Assembly: GCA_022821545.1 (NCBI GenBank)
Contig: JAJEDJ010000057.1
Span: 1-64,000, forward strand
Reading direction: 5' to 3'
From: Caldilineaceae bacterium
GTDB lineage: Bacteria; Chloroflexota; Anaerolineae; Caldilineales; Caldilineaceae
Length of the DNA: 64,000 bases
Shown one piece after another: positions 24,712 to 32,747 of the stretch. The stretch's first letter is position 1. Every line of letters starts with the position of its first letter. Both the position numbers and the translations under genes were made by a program. Under the pieces are notes generated by a model. The model saw only the letters and a list, made by a program, of their open reading frames with translations, was not told the origin of the DNA and made no database searches.

Positions 24712-26931
24712 TTACGCCGGCTCCACAAAAACGCGCACGTCGTAGAAGCTGCCTGACGCGCCCATGTCGGTCTCGTCCTGCGGGGTGAGCTGGTTGACGT
24801 TGCGGCCGTCCGCGCTGTGCTTGTTCCACCAGATGCCTGGGGCCAGGACTGTGCCCGCCATAATCTCTTCAGTGACGCGGGCCGTGAGCGCGACCTCGCC
24901 CAGCTCGTTCCAGACGCGCAGCCAGGCGCCCTCCTCGATCCGCCGCGCCGCCGCGTCCTGCGGATGAATCCACAGCAGGGGCTCACGCTCCCGCCCGCGA
25001 AAACGCTCCAGATTTGAAAACGACGAATTGAGGAAGGAATGAGCCGGCGGCGAGATACAGGCCAGCGAGCGCCCGTCCGGCTCCGCCGCGGCGCCGCCAT
25101 TCTCTCTCCCCTCACTCCTCTCCCCTCTCTCCTCGCTCTTTGCCCCTCTCTCCTCGCTCTTCGGCGGTGTGTAAGTGGGCAGCGGGTCGTAGCCGTCCTG
25201 CGCCATGCGCTCGCTGTAGAACTCGCATTTGCCGCTGGGAGTGGGAAAGTTGCCCTCGGCGAACGGCAAATAGGGTTGGGGCAGGTTGAGGCGCACGAAG
25301 CCGTTTTCGAGCAGGGCCTCCCAGGTGACCGTGTCATAGAGCGGATGGCGTTGCGCCTCGACGAAGTTGCGCAGAACGGTCTCGTCGTCCTCGTAGAAGC
25401 CGCTGTCGGTGTAGCCCATGGCCTGGGCGAGCCCCCGGAAGATGGCGCTGTTGGGCCGCGCCTCCCCCACCGGCGGGATCGCGGGCCGGTTCAGCGCCAC
25501 GAAATGGTGGCCGTACATGCGTTGCAGGTCCCAGTGCTCGGCCTGTGTGGTGGCGGGCAGAAGATAGTCCGCATAGTCGGCGGTGTCGGTCTGGAAGTGG
25601 TCCAGGACGACGGTGAAAAGATCCTCGCGCGCCAGCCCGGCCTGGACCGAAGACTGGTCGGGCGCGACCGCGGCGGGGTTGCTGTTGTAGACGATCAGGG
25701 CCTTCACGGGCGGGCCGGCTTCATCGGGCGCGGGCTTGCGGTCCACGGGCCGTGGCGCATAGTGGGCCGCGGCCAGGCGGGTCCGGTCGAGACTGAGCGC
25801 GTCGCCCAGGCGGTTCATGTTAATTGTGCGCGGGATGCGTCCGGCCAGCAGGTCGGGCCGCTCCAGGCCGCTCTTTTCGAGGTGGCGCAGCTGCCCGCTC
25901 ACGCTGAGCTGGATGCCGCCGCCCTGTTCCCGCCATGCCCCGACCAGCGCCGGCAGACAGGTGATGTTGCGCATCGCCATGCCGCCGCCGAAGTGGCGCT
26001 GCAGGCCGTAGTTGACCCGGATGGCCGCGGGTCGCGTCGCGGCATAGTCCCGCGCCAGCTCACGAATTCGTGCGGCCGGAATGCCGGTGACCCGGGCCGC
26101 GCGCTGGGGCGGCCATTCCTGCAGGCGTTCCCTCAGCTGCTCGAAACCGACCGTGTGGGCCGCCACGTACGCCTTGTCGTGCAGGTCGGCGTTGACGATC
26201 TCGTGCATCATGCCCAGCGCGAGCGCGCCGTCGGTCCCGGGTCGGATGGGCAGCCACTCGTCCGCGGCCCTGGCGGTGCGCGTGCGGGCCGGGTCGATGA
26301 CGACCACGCGGGCGCCCTGTTTGCGCGCCTCCTGGATGAACGGCCACAGGTGCAGGTTGCTCGTGAGCGTGTTGCTGCCCCAGATCAAAATCAGGCGGGC
26401 GTGGGCGAAGTCCTCCGGCTCGGTCCCGATGGTTGAGCCGATGGTATAGAGGTAGCCTTCAAACCCGGCCTCGGAGCAGATCGTGTATGCAAGGCGGCTG
26501 GCCCCCATCTGCTGGAAAAAACGGTTGGAGATGCCGTGTTGCTGCAGCCAGCCCATGGTGCCGGCGTAGGCGTAGGGCAGGACCGCCTCCGGCCCCCATT
26601 CGTTGATGACGCCTTGCAGACGCGTTGCTATCTCGTCCAGCGCCTCGCGCCAGGAAACCGGCTCGAAGCGGCCGCTGCCCTTCGGGCCCACGCGTCGGAG
26701 CGGGCGGGTCAACCTGTCGGCGTGGTAGACCCGCTCCAGATAGCGGTCGACCTTGCCGCACAGCGCGCCCTGCGTGACCGGATGATCAACGCGGCCCCAA
26801 ATATCCAGCGCCCGCTCGCTTGTGCGGTCCACTGCAATCTGCCAGCTGCATGTATCCGGGCAGTCGTGCGGGCAGGCGCCGGCTACGATGCGGACGGACG
26901 GATCCTTTTCATAGAGGGCTAGTTTCGACAT
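24712..26931 (-). CDS. molybdopterin-dependent oxidoreductase (DMSO reductase superfamily)
   Basis: 739 residues. The N-terminus carries a [4Fe-4S] motif (CPHDCPDTCSW, then CGK around residue 58). Molybdopterin-binding blocks follow (LILIWGSNTLTSNLH; VVVIDPARTRTARAADEWLPIRPGTDGALAL). NSNPAAVAPD and the C-terminal molydopterin-dinucleotide-binding domain (HPQDAAARRI, AWLRVWNELGEV) complete the family architecture. TICSEAG, about residue 150, is where the metal ligand would lie. The substrate cannot be predicted. A linker (about residues 590-640; KSEERGAKSEERGERSEGRE) is encoded by a dispersed repeat. The Shine-Dalgarno position is taken up by 12-bp tandem repeats. Confidence 0.9.
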   Translation of the reverse strand: MSKLALYEKDPSVRIVAGACPHDCPDTCSWQIAVDRTSERALDIWGRVDHPVTQGALCGKVDRYLERVYHADRLTRPLRRVGPKGSGRFEPVSWREALDEIATRLQGVINEWGPEAVLPYAYAGTMGWLQQHGISNRFFQQMGASRLAYTICSEAGFEGYLYTIGSTIGTEPEDFAHARLILIWGSNTLTSNLHLWPFIQEARKQGARVVVIDPARTRTARAADEWLPIRPGTDGALALGMMHEIVNADLHDKAYVAAHTVGFEQLRERLQEWPPQRAARVTGIPAARIRELARDYAATRPAAIRVNYGLQRHFGGGMAMRNITCLPALVGAWREQGGGIQLSVSGQLRHLEKSGLERPDLLAGRIPRTINMNRLGDALSLDRTRLAAAHYAPRPVDRKPAPDEAGPPVKALIVYNSNPAAVAPDQSSVQAGLAREDLFTVVLDHFQTDTADYADYLLPATTQAEHWDLQRMYGHHFVALNRPAIPPVGEARPNSAIFRGLAQAMGYTDSGFYEDDETVLRNFVEAQRHPLYDTVTWEALLENGFVRLNLPQPYLPFAEGNFPTPSGKCEFYSERMAQDGYDPLPTYTPPKSEERGAKSEERGERSEGRENGGAAAEPDGRSLACISPPAHSFLNSSFSNLERFRGREREPLLWIHPQDAAARRIEEGAWLRVWNELGEVALTARVTEEIMAGTVLAPGIWWNKHSADGRNVNQLTPQDETDMGASGSFYDVRVFVEPA
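25101..25163. repeat. dispersed C/T-rich repeat inside the molybdopterin gene
   Basis: Two 21-bp tandem units (CCCCTCTCTCCTCGCTCTTYG) at 25122-25142 and 25143-25163 follow TCTCTCCCCTCACTCCTC. On the coding strand they give the repeated peptide KSEERGA/KSEERGE in a linker before the C-terminal domain. Confidence 0.75.
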
Positions 26932-26934
26932 AAT

Positions 26935-26967
26935 ATCGGCTCTGGTATCGGCTCTGGTATCGGCTCT
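26935..26967. repeat. 12-bp tandem repeat at the start of the molybdopterin gene
   Basis: ATCGGCTCTGGT occurs at 26935-26946 and 26947-26958, with a partial third copy to 26967. It begins 3 bp upstream of the start codon of the minus-strand gene and so occupies the ribosome-binding region. Confidence 0.8.
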
Positions 26968-27034
26968 TTAACGTTGGTCGGCAGGGGGAAGCTCGTTCGT
27001 GTCTCCCTTGCGCAGCGTCCGGCGTCGAACTGCT

Positions 27035-27090
27035 GCCGCTGGGGCATCGCCGCTGGGGCATCGCTGTTGGGGCATCGCTGTTGGGGCATC
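27035..27090. repeat. 14-bp tandem repeat, four units
   Basis: GCCGCTGGGGCATC twice (27035, 27049), then GCTGTTGGGGCATC twice (27063, 27077). The pairwise identity suggests two rounds of duplication. Confidence 0.85.
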
Positions 27091-27240
27091 AGTGTAGCAG
27101 TGAAATCGGACAGGGAGAAATTGGCCTGTGACGGCCCGGAGGGATATGATAGGCGGGTTGCCCTGCGTGTGGGGGTGAATGCGGGCAACGGGGGATTGAG
27201 AGCGGCAATTCCGGCGATCATGCAATCTGCACAAACAAAT

Positions 27241-27268
27241 ATGGACAATCGTTATTCGGATTGTCCAT
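27241..27268. promoter_or_regulatory. perfect 10-bp inverted repeat upstream of glnA
   Basis: ATGGACAATC (27241-27250), an 8-bp spacer, then GATTGTCCAT (27259-27268). It lies about 25 bp before the candidate -10 box of glnA, a typical operator position. A nitrogen regulator is possible, but no matching regulator gene is in the window. Confidence 0.5.
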
Positions 27269-27372
27269 GAATGCGCCATAAGTGGCAGGGTATACTACTG
27301 TAGTTATCGTTCCATCGTCTTATTGTCAGGTCAAAAGGACCCCACGCCATTTCTGAAAGGATTAAGTGAGGA

Positions 27373-28788
27373 ATGAAACTCAACGTAAGTTCAATTGCCG
27401 ATCTGAACAGTGCCATTCAGGACAATAACGTTCTGATGGTGGATGTCAAATTCACTGATCTGTTCGGCCAGTGGCATCACTTCACAATGCCGGTCGAAGA
27501 GTTCGATGCGGATGAGGCGGTCAATGAAGGGATGGGCTTTGACGGCTCGTCGATTCGCGGCTTCCAGAGCATCGAGAACAGCGACATGGTGCTGCGGTTG
27601 GATCCCGCGACCGCGGTCATCGACCCGATCTGCGCCATGCCGACGCTGAGCGCGATCTGTAACGTCCACGACCCGCTGACGGGCGAAGCCTACAGCCGCG
27701 ACCCTCGCAACGTCGCCGGCAAAGCGGTCAGCTACGTCGAATCCGATGGCATTGCCGACACGATCTATGTCGGGCCGGAAGCCGAATTCTTCATCTTTGA
27801 CGGTGTCTCCTATGAGGCGGGCCGCCACACGGCCAGCTACTACGTGGACAGTGTGGAAGCGCCGTGGAACTCGGGCGAGATGAGCGGCGGCCATTCGGTC
27901 GGCCTCAAGAGGGGCTACTTCCCCGTTTCTCCCTATGATACGCTGCAGGACGTCCGCTCCGAGATGACGCGCACAATGATCGATGCCGGCATTGACATCG
28001 AAGTGCATCACCACGAGGTGGGCACGGCCGGCCAGGCTGAGATCGATATGAAGTTCAAGCCGCTCCTGCAGATGGCCGATCAGGTGCAGCTGTTCAAATA
28101 CATCATCAAAAACGTCGCCAAGGCGAACGACAAGACGGTCACGTTCATGCCCAAGCCGCTGTTTGAAGACAACGGTTCCGGTATGCACACGCACCTGAGC
28201 TTCTGGAAAGACGGTACGCCGCTTTTCGCCGGTGATCAGTACGCCGGCCTCAGTGACATGGCCCTGTACTTTACCGGCGGCCTGCTGAAGCACATCAACT
28301 CGCTTCTGGCCTTCTGCGCCCCCCTGACCAACAGCTACCGCCGCCTGGTTCCCGGCTACGAGGCCCCGGTCGTCGTGGCCTACTCCGCCCGCAACCGTTC
28401 TGCCGCCTGCCGCATCCCGATGTACAGCCAGTCACCGAATAGCAAGCGCATCGAATTCCGCTGCCCCGACCCCGGCGCGAACCCGTACCTGGCCTTCGCC
28501 GCCATGGTGATGGCCGGCATGGACGGCATCAAGAACCAGATCGATCCCGGCGACCCGGCCGAGATTGACCTGTACGAAGAGGATGTCCTGAAAGAGGTGG
28601 AGATGGTGAAGGGCAGCCTCGGCGAGGTCTTGGACGCGCTCGAAGAAGACAACGACTACCTCCTCGAAGGCGGCGTCTTCACGCCGGACCTGTTGGATGC
28701 GTACATCGAGTACAAGCGACTGGAAGAGGTGGATGCTGTCCGCCTGCGCCCGCATCCGCAGGAATTCGTGATGTACTACGGGATTTAA
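27373..28788 (+). CDS. glnA: glutamine synthetase, type I
   Basis: A 471-residue enzyme that makes glutamine from glutamate, ammonia and ATP as a dodecamer. Signatures: GFDGSSIRGFQSIENSDM (N-terminal beta-grasp), VGPEAEFFIFDGV (metal-binding Glu), NGSGMHTHLSF in the form DNGSGMHTHLSF, ATP-site FMPKPLFEDNGSG, and NRSAACRIP with the catalytic Arg. The C-terminal layout (GGVFTPDLLDAYIEYK...PHPQEFVMYYGI) resembles the I-beta branch. A Tyr in EIDLYEED sits where the adenylylated Tyr of enterobacterial GlnA is found. Strong Shine-Dalgarno. A hairpin terminator follows. Confidence 0.95.
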   Translation: MKLNVSSIADLNSAIQDNNVLMVDVKFTDLFGQWHHFTMPVEEFDADEAVNEGMGFDGSSIRGFQSIENSDMVLRLDPATAVIDPICAMPTLSAICNVHDPLTGEAYSRDPRNVAGKAVSYVESDGIADTIYVGPEAEFFIFDGVSYEAGRHTASYYVDSVEAPWNSGEMSGGHSVGLKRGYFPVSPYDTLQDVRSEMTRTMIDAGIDIEVHHHEVGTAGQAEIDMKFKPLLQMADQVQLFKYIIKNVAKANDKTVTFMPKPLFEDNGSGMHTHLSFWKDGTPLFAGDQYAGLSDMALYFTGGLLKHINSLLAFCAPLTNSYRRLVPGYEAPVVVAYSARNRSAACRIPMYSQSPNSKRIEFRCPDPGANPYLAFAAMVMAGMDGIKNQIDPGDPAEIDLYEEDVLKEVEMVKGSLGEVLDALEEDNDYLLEGGVFTPDLLDAYIEYKRLEEVDAVRLRPHPQEFVMYYGI

Positions 28789-28813
28789 AGTTGGACCGAT
28801 AGCTTTTAACAAC

Positions 28814-28857
28814 AGGGGGGCGGCGCGTTTTATTGTGTCTGCCCCCTTGTCCTTTTA
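28814..28857 (+). terminator. intrinsic terminator after glnA
   Basis: AGGGGGGC (28814-28821) and GCCCCCT (28841-28847) form a G/C stem around a 19-bp loop, followed by TGTCCTTTTAT. It separates the two glutamine synthetase genes. Confidence 0.6.
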
Positions 28858-28984
28858 TACTGACGATTGTACAGTTTTCAGTAACTCAGGCTCTTCTCAG
28901 TAATTCAGGCCCTGATTTCTCATGTTCGCTCACTTTATCGATTAGAGCTGCCCACTGAAAACTATCTGAAAGGGGAAGGCAGAT

Positions 28985-30346
28985 ATGCTCTTGGATGCAT
29001 TTGCAGACGAAAAACTGATGGAGACGCTGGAAAAGATCGACGATACGATCAAGCGGCACAACGTTCGCTTTGTGCGTCTTCAGTTCAGCGATATCGTGGG
29101 CATTGTCAAGCAGGTAACGATCCCGATTGAACTTTGGGATCGCGCTGTCGAAAATGGTGTTTGGTTCGACGGCAGCTCGATTGAGGGATTCGCGCGCGTC
29201 GCTGAGAGCGATATGTATCTGGTGCCGGACCTGGATACATTCATGCCGATCCCCTGGGAGATGGAGTTGTCCACCGCCCGCGTTGTCTGTGATGTCTTCA
29301 CCCCGAACGGAGATCCCTTTGCCGGCGATCCCCGTTATATTTTGCGCCGGCAATTGAAGCGGGGCCAGGAATTGGGATTTGATTTTCTCGTCGGTCCGGA
29401 GCTGGAGTTCTTCCTCTTCCGGCGCCACCAGGATAACAGCCTCTACCCTCTGACCCCACACGACGAAGCGGGTTATTTCGACGTAAGCTCCGATTCGGCG
29501 CATGGTGTGCGCCGCCAGATGGTCGATGCGCTTAACGCCCTCGGCATCAAGGTCGAGGCATCCCATCACGAAGTCGCGAGCGGGCAGAATGAGATCGACT
29601 TCCAGTACGGTCCTGCCCTGGCCGCGGCGGACAATACCATCACTTTGCGGACTACGCTCAAAGCGATCGCGCAGAAGAATGGACTTCACTGTACCTTTAT
29701 GCCCAAGCCGATCACCGGGGTAAACGGTTCCGGCATGCACGTTCATCAGAGCCTGTGGCGCTTTGGCGAGGACGAAACCTGCATGTACGACCCCGAAGAT
29801 GAATATGGTCTGAGCAAGACGGCGCTGCACTTTATCGCGGGCCAGCTCGCGCACGCGGCAGCCATCACTCCGATCATCGCGCCGCTGGTGAACAGCTACA
29901 AGCGGCTTGTGCCCGGCTATGAGGCGCCGGTCTATGTCTCCTGGGGCCGCACAAACCGCAGCGCGCTTATCCGCATCCCCCGCATCAATCCCAACCGGAC
30001 GCAGAGTACGCGCTGCGAACTTCGCTGCCCCGACCCGAGCGCGAATCCCTACCTCGCCTTCGCCGTCATGCTCGCCGCGGGCCTCGACGGCGTCGAACGC
30101 AAGCTGGACCCGCCAATGCCGGCCGAGGAGGACCTGTACCAGATGAACGGCGACCGCACCGGCCTGGAGACGCTCCCGGGCAACCTGGGCGAGGCGCTGG
30201 ATGCCCTGCGCCAGGACGAAGTCGTGCAGGATGCCCTGGGCCAGCACGTTTTCGAACGTTATGTCGAGGCCAAAACCCTGGAGTGGGACAGCTATCGCAA
30301 TTTTGTAACGCAGTGGGAGCTGGACCGCTATCTGGGCGTGTATTAG
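28985..30346 (+). CDS. second glutamine synthetase, type I (alpha-like)
   Basis: A 453-residue paralogue clearly different from the first. Signatures: WFDGSSIEGFARVAESDMYL, VGPELEFFLFRR, ASHHEVASGQNEIDF, FMPKPITGVNGSGMHVHQSL, and NRSALIRIPRIN with the catalytic Arg. The shorter C-terminus has no adenylylation loop, as in the I-alpha branch controlled by feedback and GlnR-type regulation. All catalytic residues appear intact, so it should be active. AAAGGGGAAGG lies upstream of ATG 28985. It probably has its own promoter, because a terminator lies between the two genes. Confidence 0.92.
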   Translation: MLLDAFADEKLMETLEKIDDTIKRHNVRFVRLQFSDIVGIVKQVTIPIELWDRAVENGVWFDGSSIEGFARVAESDMYLVPDLDTFMPIPWEMELSTARVVCDVFTPNGDPFAGDPRYILRRQLKRGQELGFDFLVGPELEFFLFRRHQDNSLYPLTPHDEAGYFDVSSDSAHGVRRQMVDALNALGIKVEASHHEVASGQNEIDFQYGPALAAADNTITLRTTLKAIAQKNGLHCTFMPKPITGVNGSGMHVHQSLWRFGEDETCMYDPEDEYGLSKTALHFIAGQLAHAAAITPIIAPLVNSYKRLVPGYEAPVYVSWGRTNRSALIRIPRINPNRTQSTRCELRCPDPSANPYLAFAVMLAAGLDGVERKLDPPMPAEEDLYQMNGDRTGLETLPGNLGEALDALRQDEVVQDALGQHVFERYVEAKTLEWDSYRNFVTQWELDRYLGVY

Positions 30347-30456
30347 CGGCCGGTCGTACAACTCCTTAACGGCTCTGGCTGCAGCCGGCCGCGTCGCCGC
30401 CCTCCTGTCCGTGTCAACCCTGTTCGTGAAACTCCCTCCCCGCGCGGCGAAGATAG

Positions 30457-30485
30457 TAGACAAACAGGCCAGTCAAAGGTATAAT
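30457..30485 (+). promoter_or_regulatory. strong sigma-70 type promoter for RNase J
   Basis: TAGACA (30457-30462; 5 of 6 matches), 17-bp spacer, TATAAT (30480-30485; perfect). The predicted start near 30492 leaves a leader of about 248 nt before the ATG at 30740. Confidence 0.7.
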
Positions 30486-30644
30486 GAAAGGGAATAACTG
30501 AATCCAGGGAGCGAGCCTGGCCACTGGCCCTGAGGTTTGTGAAATTGGCCGCGGCCGGAGGGTGAAGGGATTTCCCCTCTATTTCATCCTCTGTTTGCCT
30601 TGCGCGCATATGTTGAACTTTTTTTCATAGGAGATTCTTTTTCG

Positions 30645-30674
30645 CGCTGGGAGCTGCTGCTGCCCGGCGTTTTT
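30645..30674 (+). terminator. terminator-like hairpin in the RNase J leader
   Basis: CGCTGGG (30645-30651) pairs with CCCGGCG (30663-30669; one G-U) around an 11-nt loop, followed directly by five T bases. It lies downstream of the promoter at 30457 and 65 bp before the coding sequence, so it could attenuate transcription. Confidence 0.5.
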
Positions 30675-30739
30675 ATATTGGACAAAATTTCCGGCAGTGC
30701 AGGCGCCTCGTCTGTATTGCTTCACAAAGGAGAGATCGA

Positions 30740-32467
30740 ATGGACCAAACGAAAATAGCCCCTGTTGAAACGGACCGTCCGCAAGAGGACGACACCGACA
30801 CGACGCAACTGCGGGTGATCCCACTCGGAGGCCTCGGTGGGATCGGGAAAAATATGATGGTTCTGGAGTCCGGCGAAAACATCCTCATCGTTGACGCCGG
30901 CCTGATGTTCCCCGACAGCGATATGCACGGCGTGGATGTCGTGATTCCGGAAACCGAGTATCTGCTGGACCGATTGGACTGGATTCGGGGCATCGTGCTG
31001 ACGCACGGACATGAGGACCATATCGGCGCGCTGCCCTATCTGATCGACCAGGGGTTGGACGCCCCCGTCTACGCCACCGCGCTGACCAGGGGCCTGCTTC
31101 AGGGCAAGCTGTCCGAGCATGGTCTGCTGGCACAGACGGAACTGCATACGGTGACGGAAGACGATGTCATCGCGCTGGAGCCGTTTACAGTGGAGTTTTT
31201 CCATACCTGCCACAGCTTCCCGGACAGTGTGGGGGTCAGTGTTTCCACGCCGGCCGGGCTGGTGATCCTCACCAGCGACTACAAGTTTGATGATACGCCG
31301 GTCGACGGCAAGTTGACCGAGGTTGACAAACTGGAACGCTGGGGCGATGAGGGTGTCCTGCTGCTGCTGGGGGACAGCACCAACATTGAAGCGGAAGGCA
31401 GCACACCCAGCGAAACTAAAGTCGAGGAGACCCTGGACGACATCTTTTCGCAGGTGAATGGACGGGTGATTCTGGCAACCTTTGCCAGCAACATCAGCCG
31501 CGTGCAGCAGATCATCACAATTTCCCGCAAGCATGGTCGGCGGGTCGGCATGATCGGGCGCTCGATGATCAACAACGTAAAGATCGCGATCGGACTGGGC
31601 TACCTCGATATCCGGCAGGACGAGCTGTTGACCGCCAAAGAGATGGAAGAGCTGCCCTCCCACCAGGTCACCATCATCGCCACCGGCAGCCAGGGAGAAC
31701 CCACCAGCGCCATGGTGCGCATGAGCATTGGCGACCAGCGTCAGATCAGCCTGCGCAAGGGAGACACGGTGGTGCTCAGCGCCACACCGATCCCCGGCAA
31801 CGAGGAATTGTTCAACCGCACTGTGGACAATCTGTACCGCCGCGGGGCCCGGGTCTTCTATCATGAGCTGTCCGACGATGTACACGTGAGCGGACATGGC
31901 GGCAAGGAGGACTACCGCCGTATGCTGGAACTGGTGCGGCCCCGCTATTTCATCCCGGTGCATGGGGCTTACCGTCATCTCGTCCTGCATGGAGAACTGG
32001 CGGAGGAGGTGGGCATTGCGCCTGAGAACGTCTACGTCGTCGAAGACGGGCAGGTGGTCGAGTTCGGCCGCTTCGAAGATGAGACCGGTGCGACAGCGGC
32101 GCGTTTGGGCGAACATGTCAGCGCCAACCACGTTTTTGTCGACGGGTTGGGCGTGGGCGACATTGGCAGCGTCGTCCTGCGCGACCGCCGCCATTTGGGG
32201 AGCGACGGCTTCCTCGTCTGTATCGTCGCGTTGGACGAATTCGATGGCTCCATCCTTTACGGCCCGGAAATCATCAGCCGGGGTTTTGTCTATATTCGGG
32301 ACAACGAGGGGTTGATTCAGCGGGCGGAGAAGATCGTGCGCAACGAGGTCAAAGGCAAGGCGGCCCCCACGGTACTCTCCCGCCGCGTTCGCAACGCTTT
32401 GGCCAGCTTCTGCAGCAATGAGATGGGACGGCGGCCGATGATCCTGCCCGTCGTGATTCAGGTATAG
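30740..32467 (+). CDS. rnj: ribonuclease J
   Basis: A 575-residue metallo-beta-lactamase/beta-CASP RNase with combined endonuclease and 5'-3' exonuclease activity in mRNA decay and rRNA maturation. Motifs: VIPLGGLGGIGKNMMVLE (residues 25-42), GIVLTHGHEDHIGALPY (zinc site), FFHTCHSFPDSVGV, LLGDSTNIEAEGSTPSE, GRVILATFASNISRVQQI, and in the beta-CASP part VTIIATGSQGEPTSAM and HVSGHGGKEDYRRML. The C-terminal domain contains IPVHGAYRHL. Full length. It lies upstream of ftsK with its own promoter. Confidence 0.95.
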   Translation: MDQTKIAPVETDRPQEDDTDTTQLRVIPLGGLGGIGKNMMVLESGENILIVDAGLMFPDSDMHGVDVVIPETEYLLDRLDWIRGIVLTHGHEDHIGALPYLIDQGLDAPVYATALTRGLLQGKLSEHGLLAQTELHTVTEDDVIALEPFTVEFFHTCHSFPDSVGVSVSTPAGLVILTSDYKFDDTPVDGKLTEVDKLERWGDEGVLLLLGDSTNIEAEGSTPSETKVEETLDDIFSQVNGRVILATFASNISRVQQIITISRKHGRRVGMIGRSMINNVKIAIGLGYLDIRQDELLTAKEMEELPSHQVTIIATGSQGEPTSAMVRMSIGDQRQISLRKGDTVVLSATPIPGNEELFNRTVDNLYRRGARVFYHELSDDVHVSGHGGKEDYRRMLELVRPRYFIPVHGAYRHLVLHGELAEEVGIAPENVYVVEDGQVVEFGRFEDETGATAARLGEHVSANHVFVDGLGVGDIGSVVLRDRRHLGSDGFLVCIVALDEFDGSILYGPEIISRGFVYIRDNEGLIQRAEKIVRNEVKGKAAPTVLSRRVRNALASFCSNEMGRRPMILPVVIQV

Positions 32468-32610
32468 GCGGCCGTCCGCGACCGGCCTTTCTGGAGACGA
32501 AGGCGCGGTCGCGCCGAATCCTGCCCGCTGCGATTGAAAGACGCCCGCCATTCGGCTGCAAAGCGCGGGCAAATCGTTGCGTTTCAGGCCGGTAATACAT
32601 TAAGAACTGA

Positions 32611-32639
32611 TTGGTGAAATCCGAGTTCATTGGTATACT
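32611..32639 (+). promoter_or_regulatory. extended -10 promoter for ftsK
   Basis: TTGGTG (32611-32616), 17-bp spacer, and TGGTATACT, an extended -10 (hexamer 32634-32639). The predicted start at about 32646 leaves 100 nt before ATG 32748. Confidence 0.5.
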
Positions 32640-32747
32640 GTTCTGGGAACGTTTGTTCTTTCCGTGCGTATCATCTAGTGAACTATTGGACTTCAGTGGC
32701 CGGTGCGATTGCCCTCCGCCAGCCGCGACCTACTTACCACTGCTGAT

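Larger units (their letters stand above)
26932..27372. other. 441-bp divergent intergenic region rich in repeats
   Basis: The region separates the molybdopterin gene (minus) from glnA (plus). It contains two tandem-repeat arrays and a perfect palindrome, described separately. A candidate -10 TATACT lies at 27291-27296. The glnA Shine-Dalgarno GTGAGGA precedes ATG 27373. No gene is present. Confidence 0.6.
30347..30739. other. 393-bp leader region of the RNase J gene
   Basis: The gap contains a strong promoter, a terminator-like hairpin (both listed) and a good Shine-Dalgarno AAAGGAGA at the gene start. GCGGCCGG (30346-30353) and CCGGCCGC (30385-30392) could pair across the end of the glutamine synthetase gene. 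No reading frame is convincing. Confidence 0.5.

Noticed and set aside
24465..25337. 290-codon frame overlapping the molybdopterin and HicB genes
   Set aside because: Out of frame with both and composed of Arg/Ser/Pro-rich sequence; a shadow of the real genes.
30346..30392. GCGGCCGG/CCGGCCGC stem after the second glutamine synthetase as a terminator
   Set aside because: The loop is 31 nt and there is no T-tract, so terminator function is not supported.
28886..32572. Long antisense frames opposite the second glutamine synthetase and RNase J
   Set aside because: The plus-strand proteins are complete enzymes with all motifs; the antisense translations are not protein-like.
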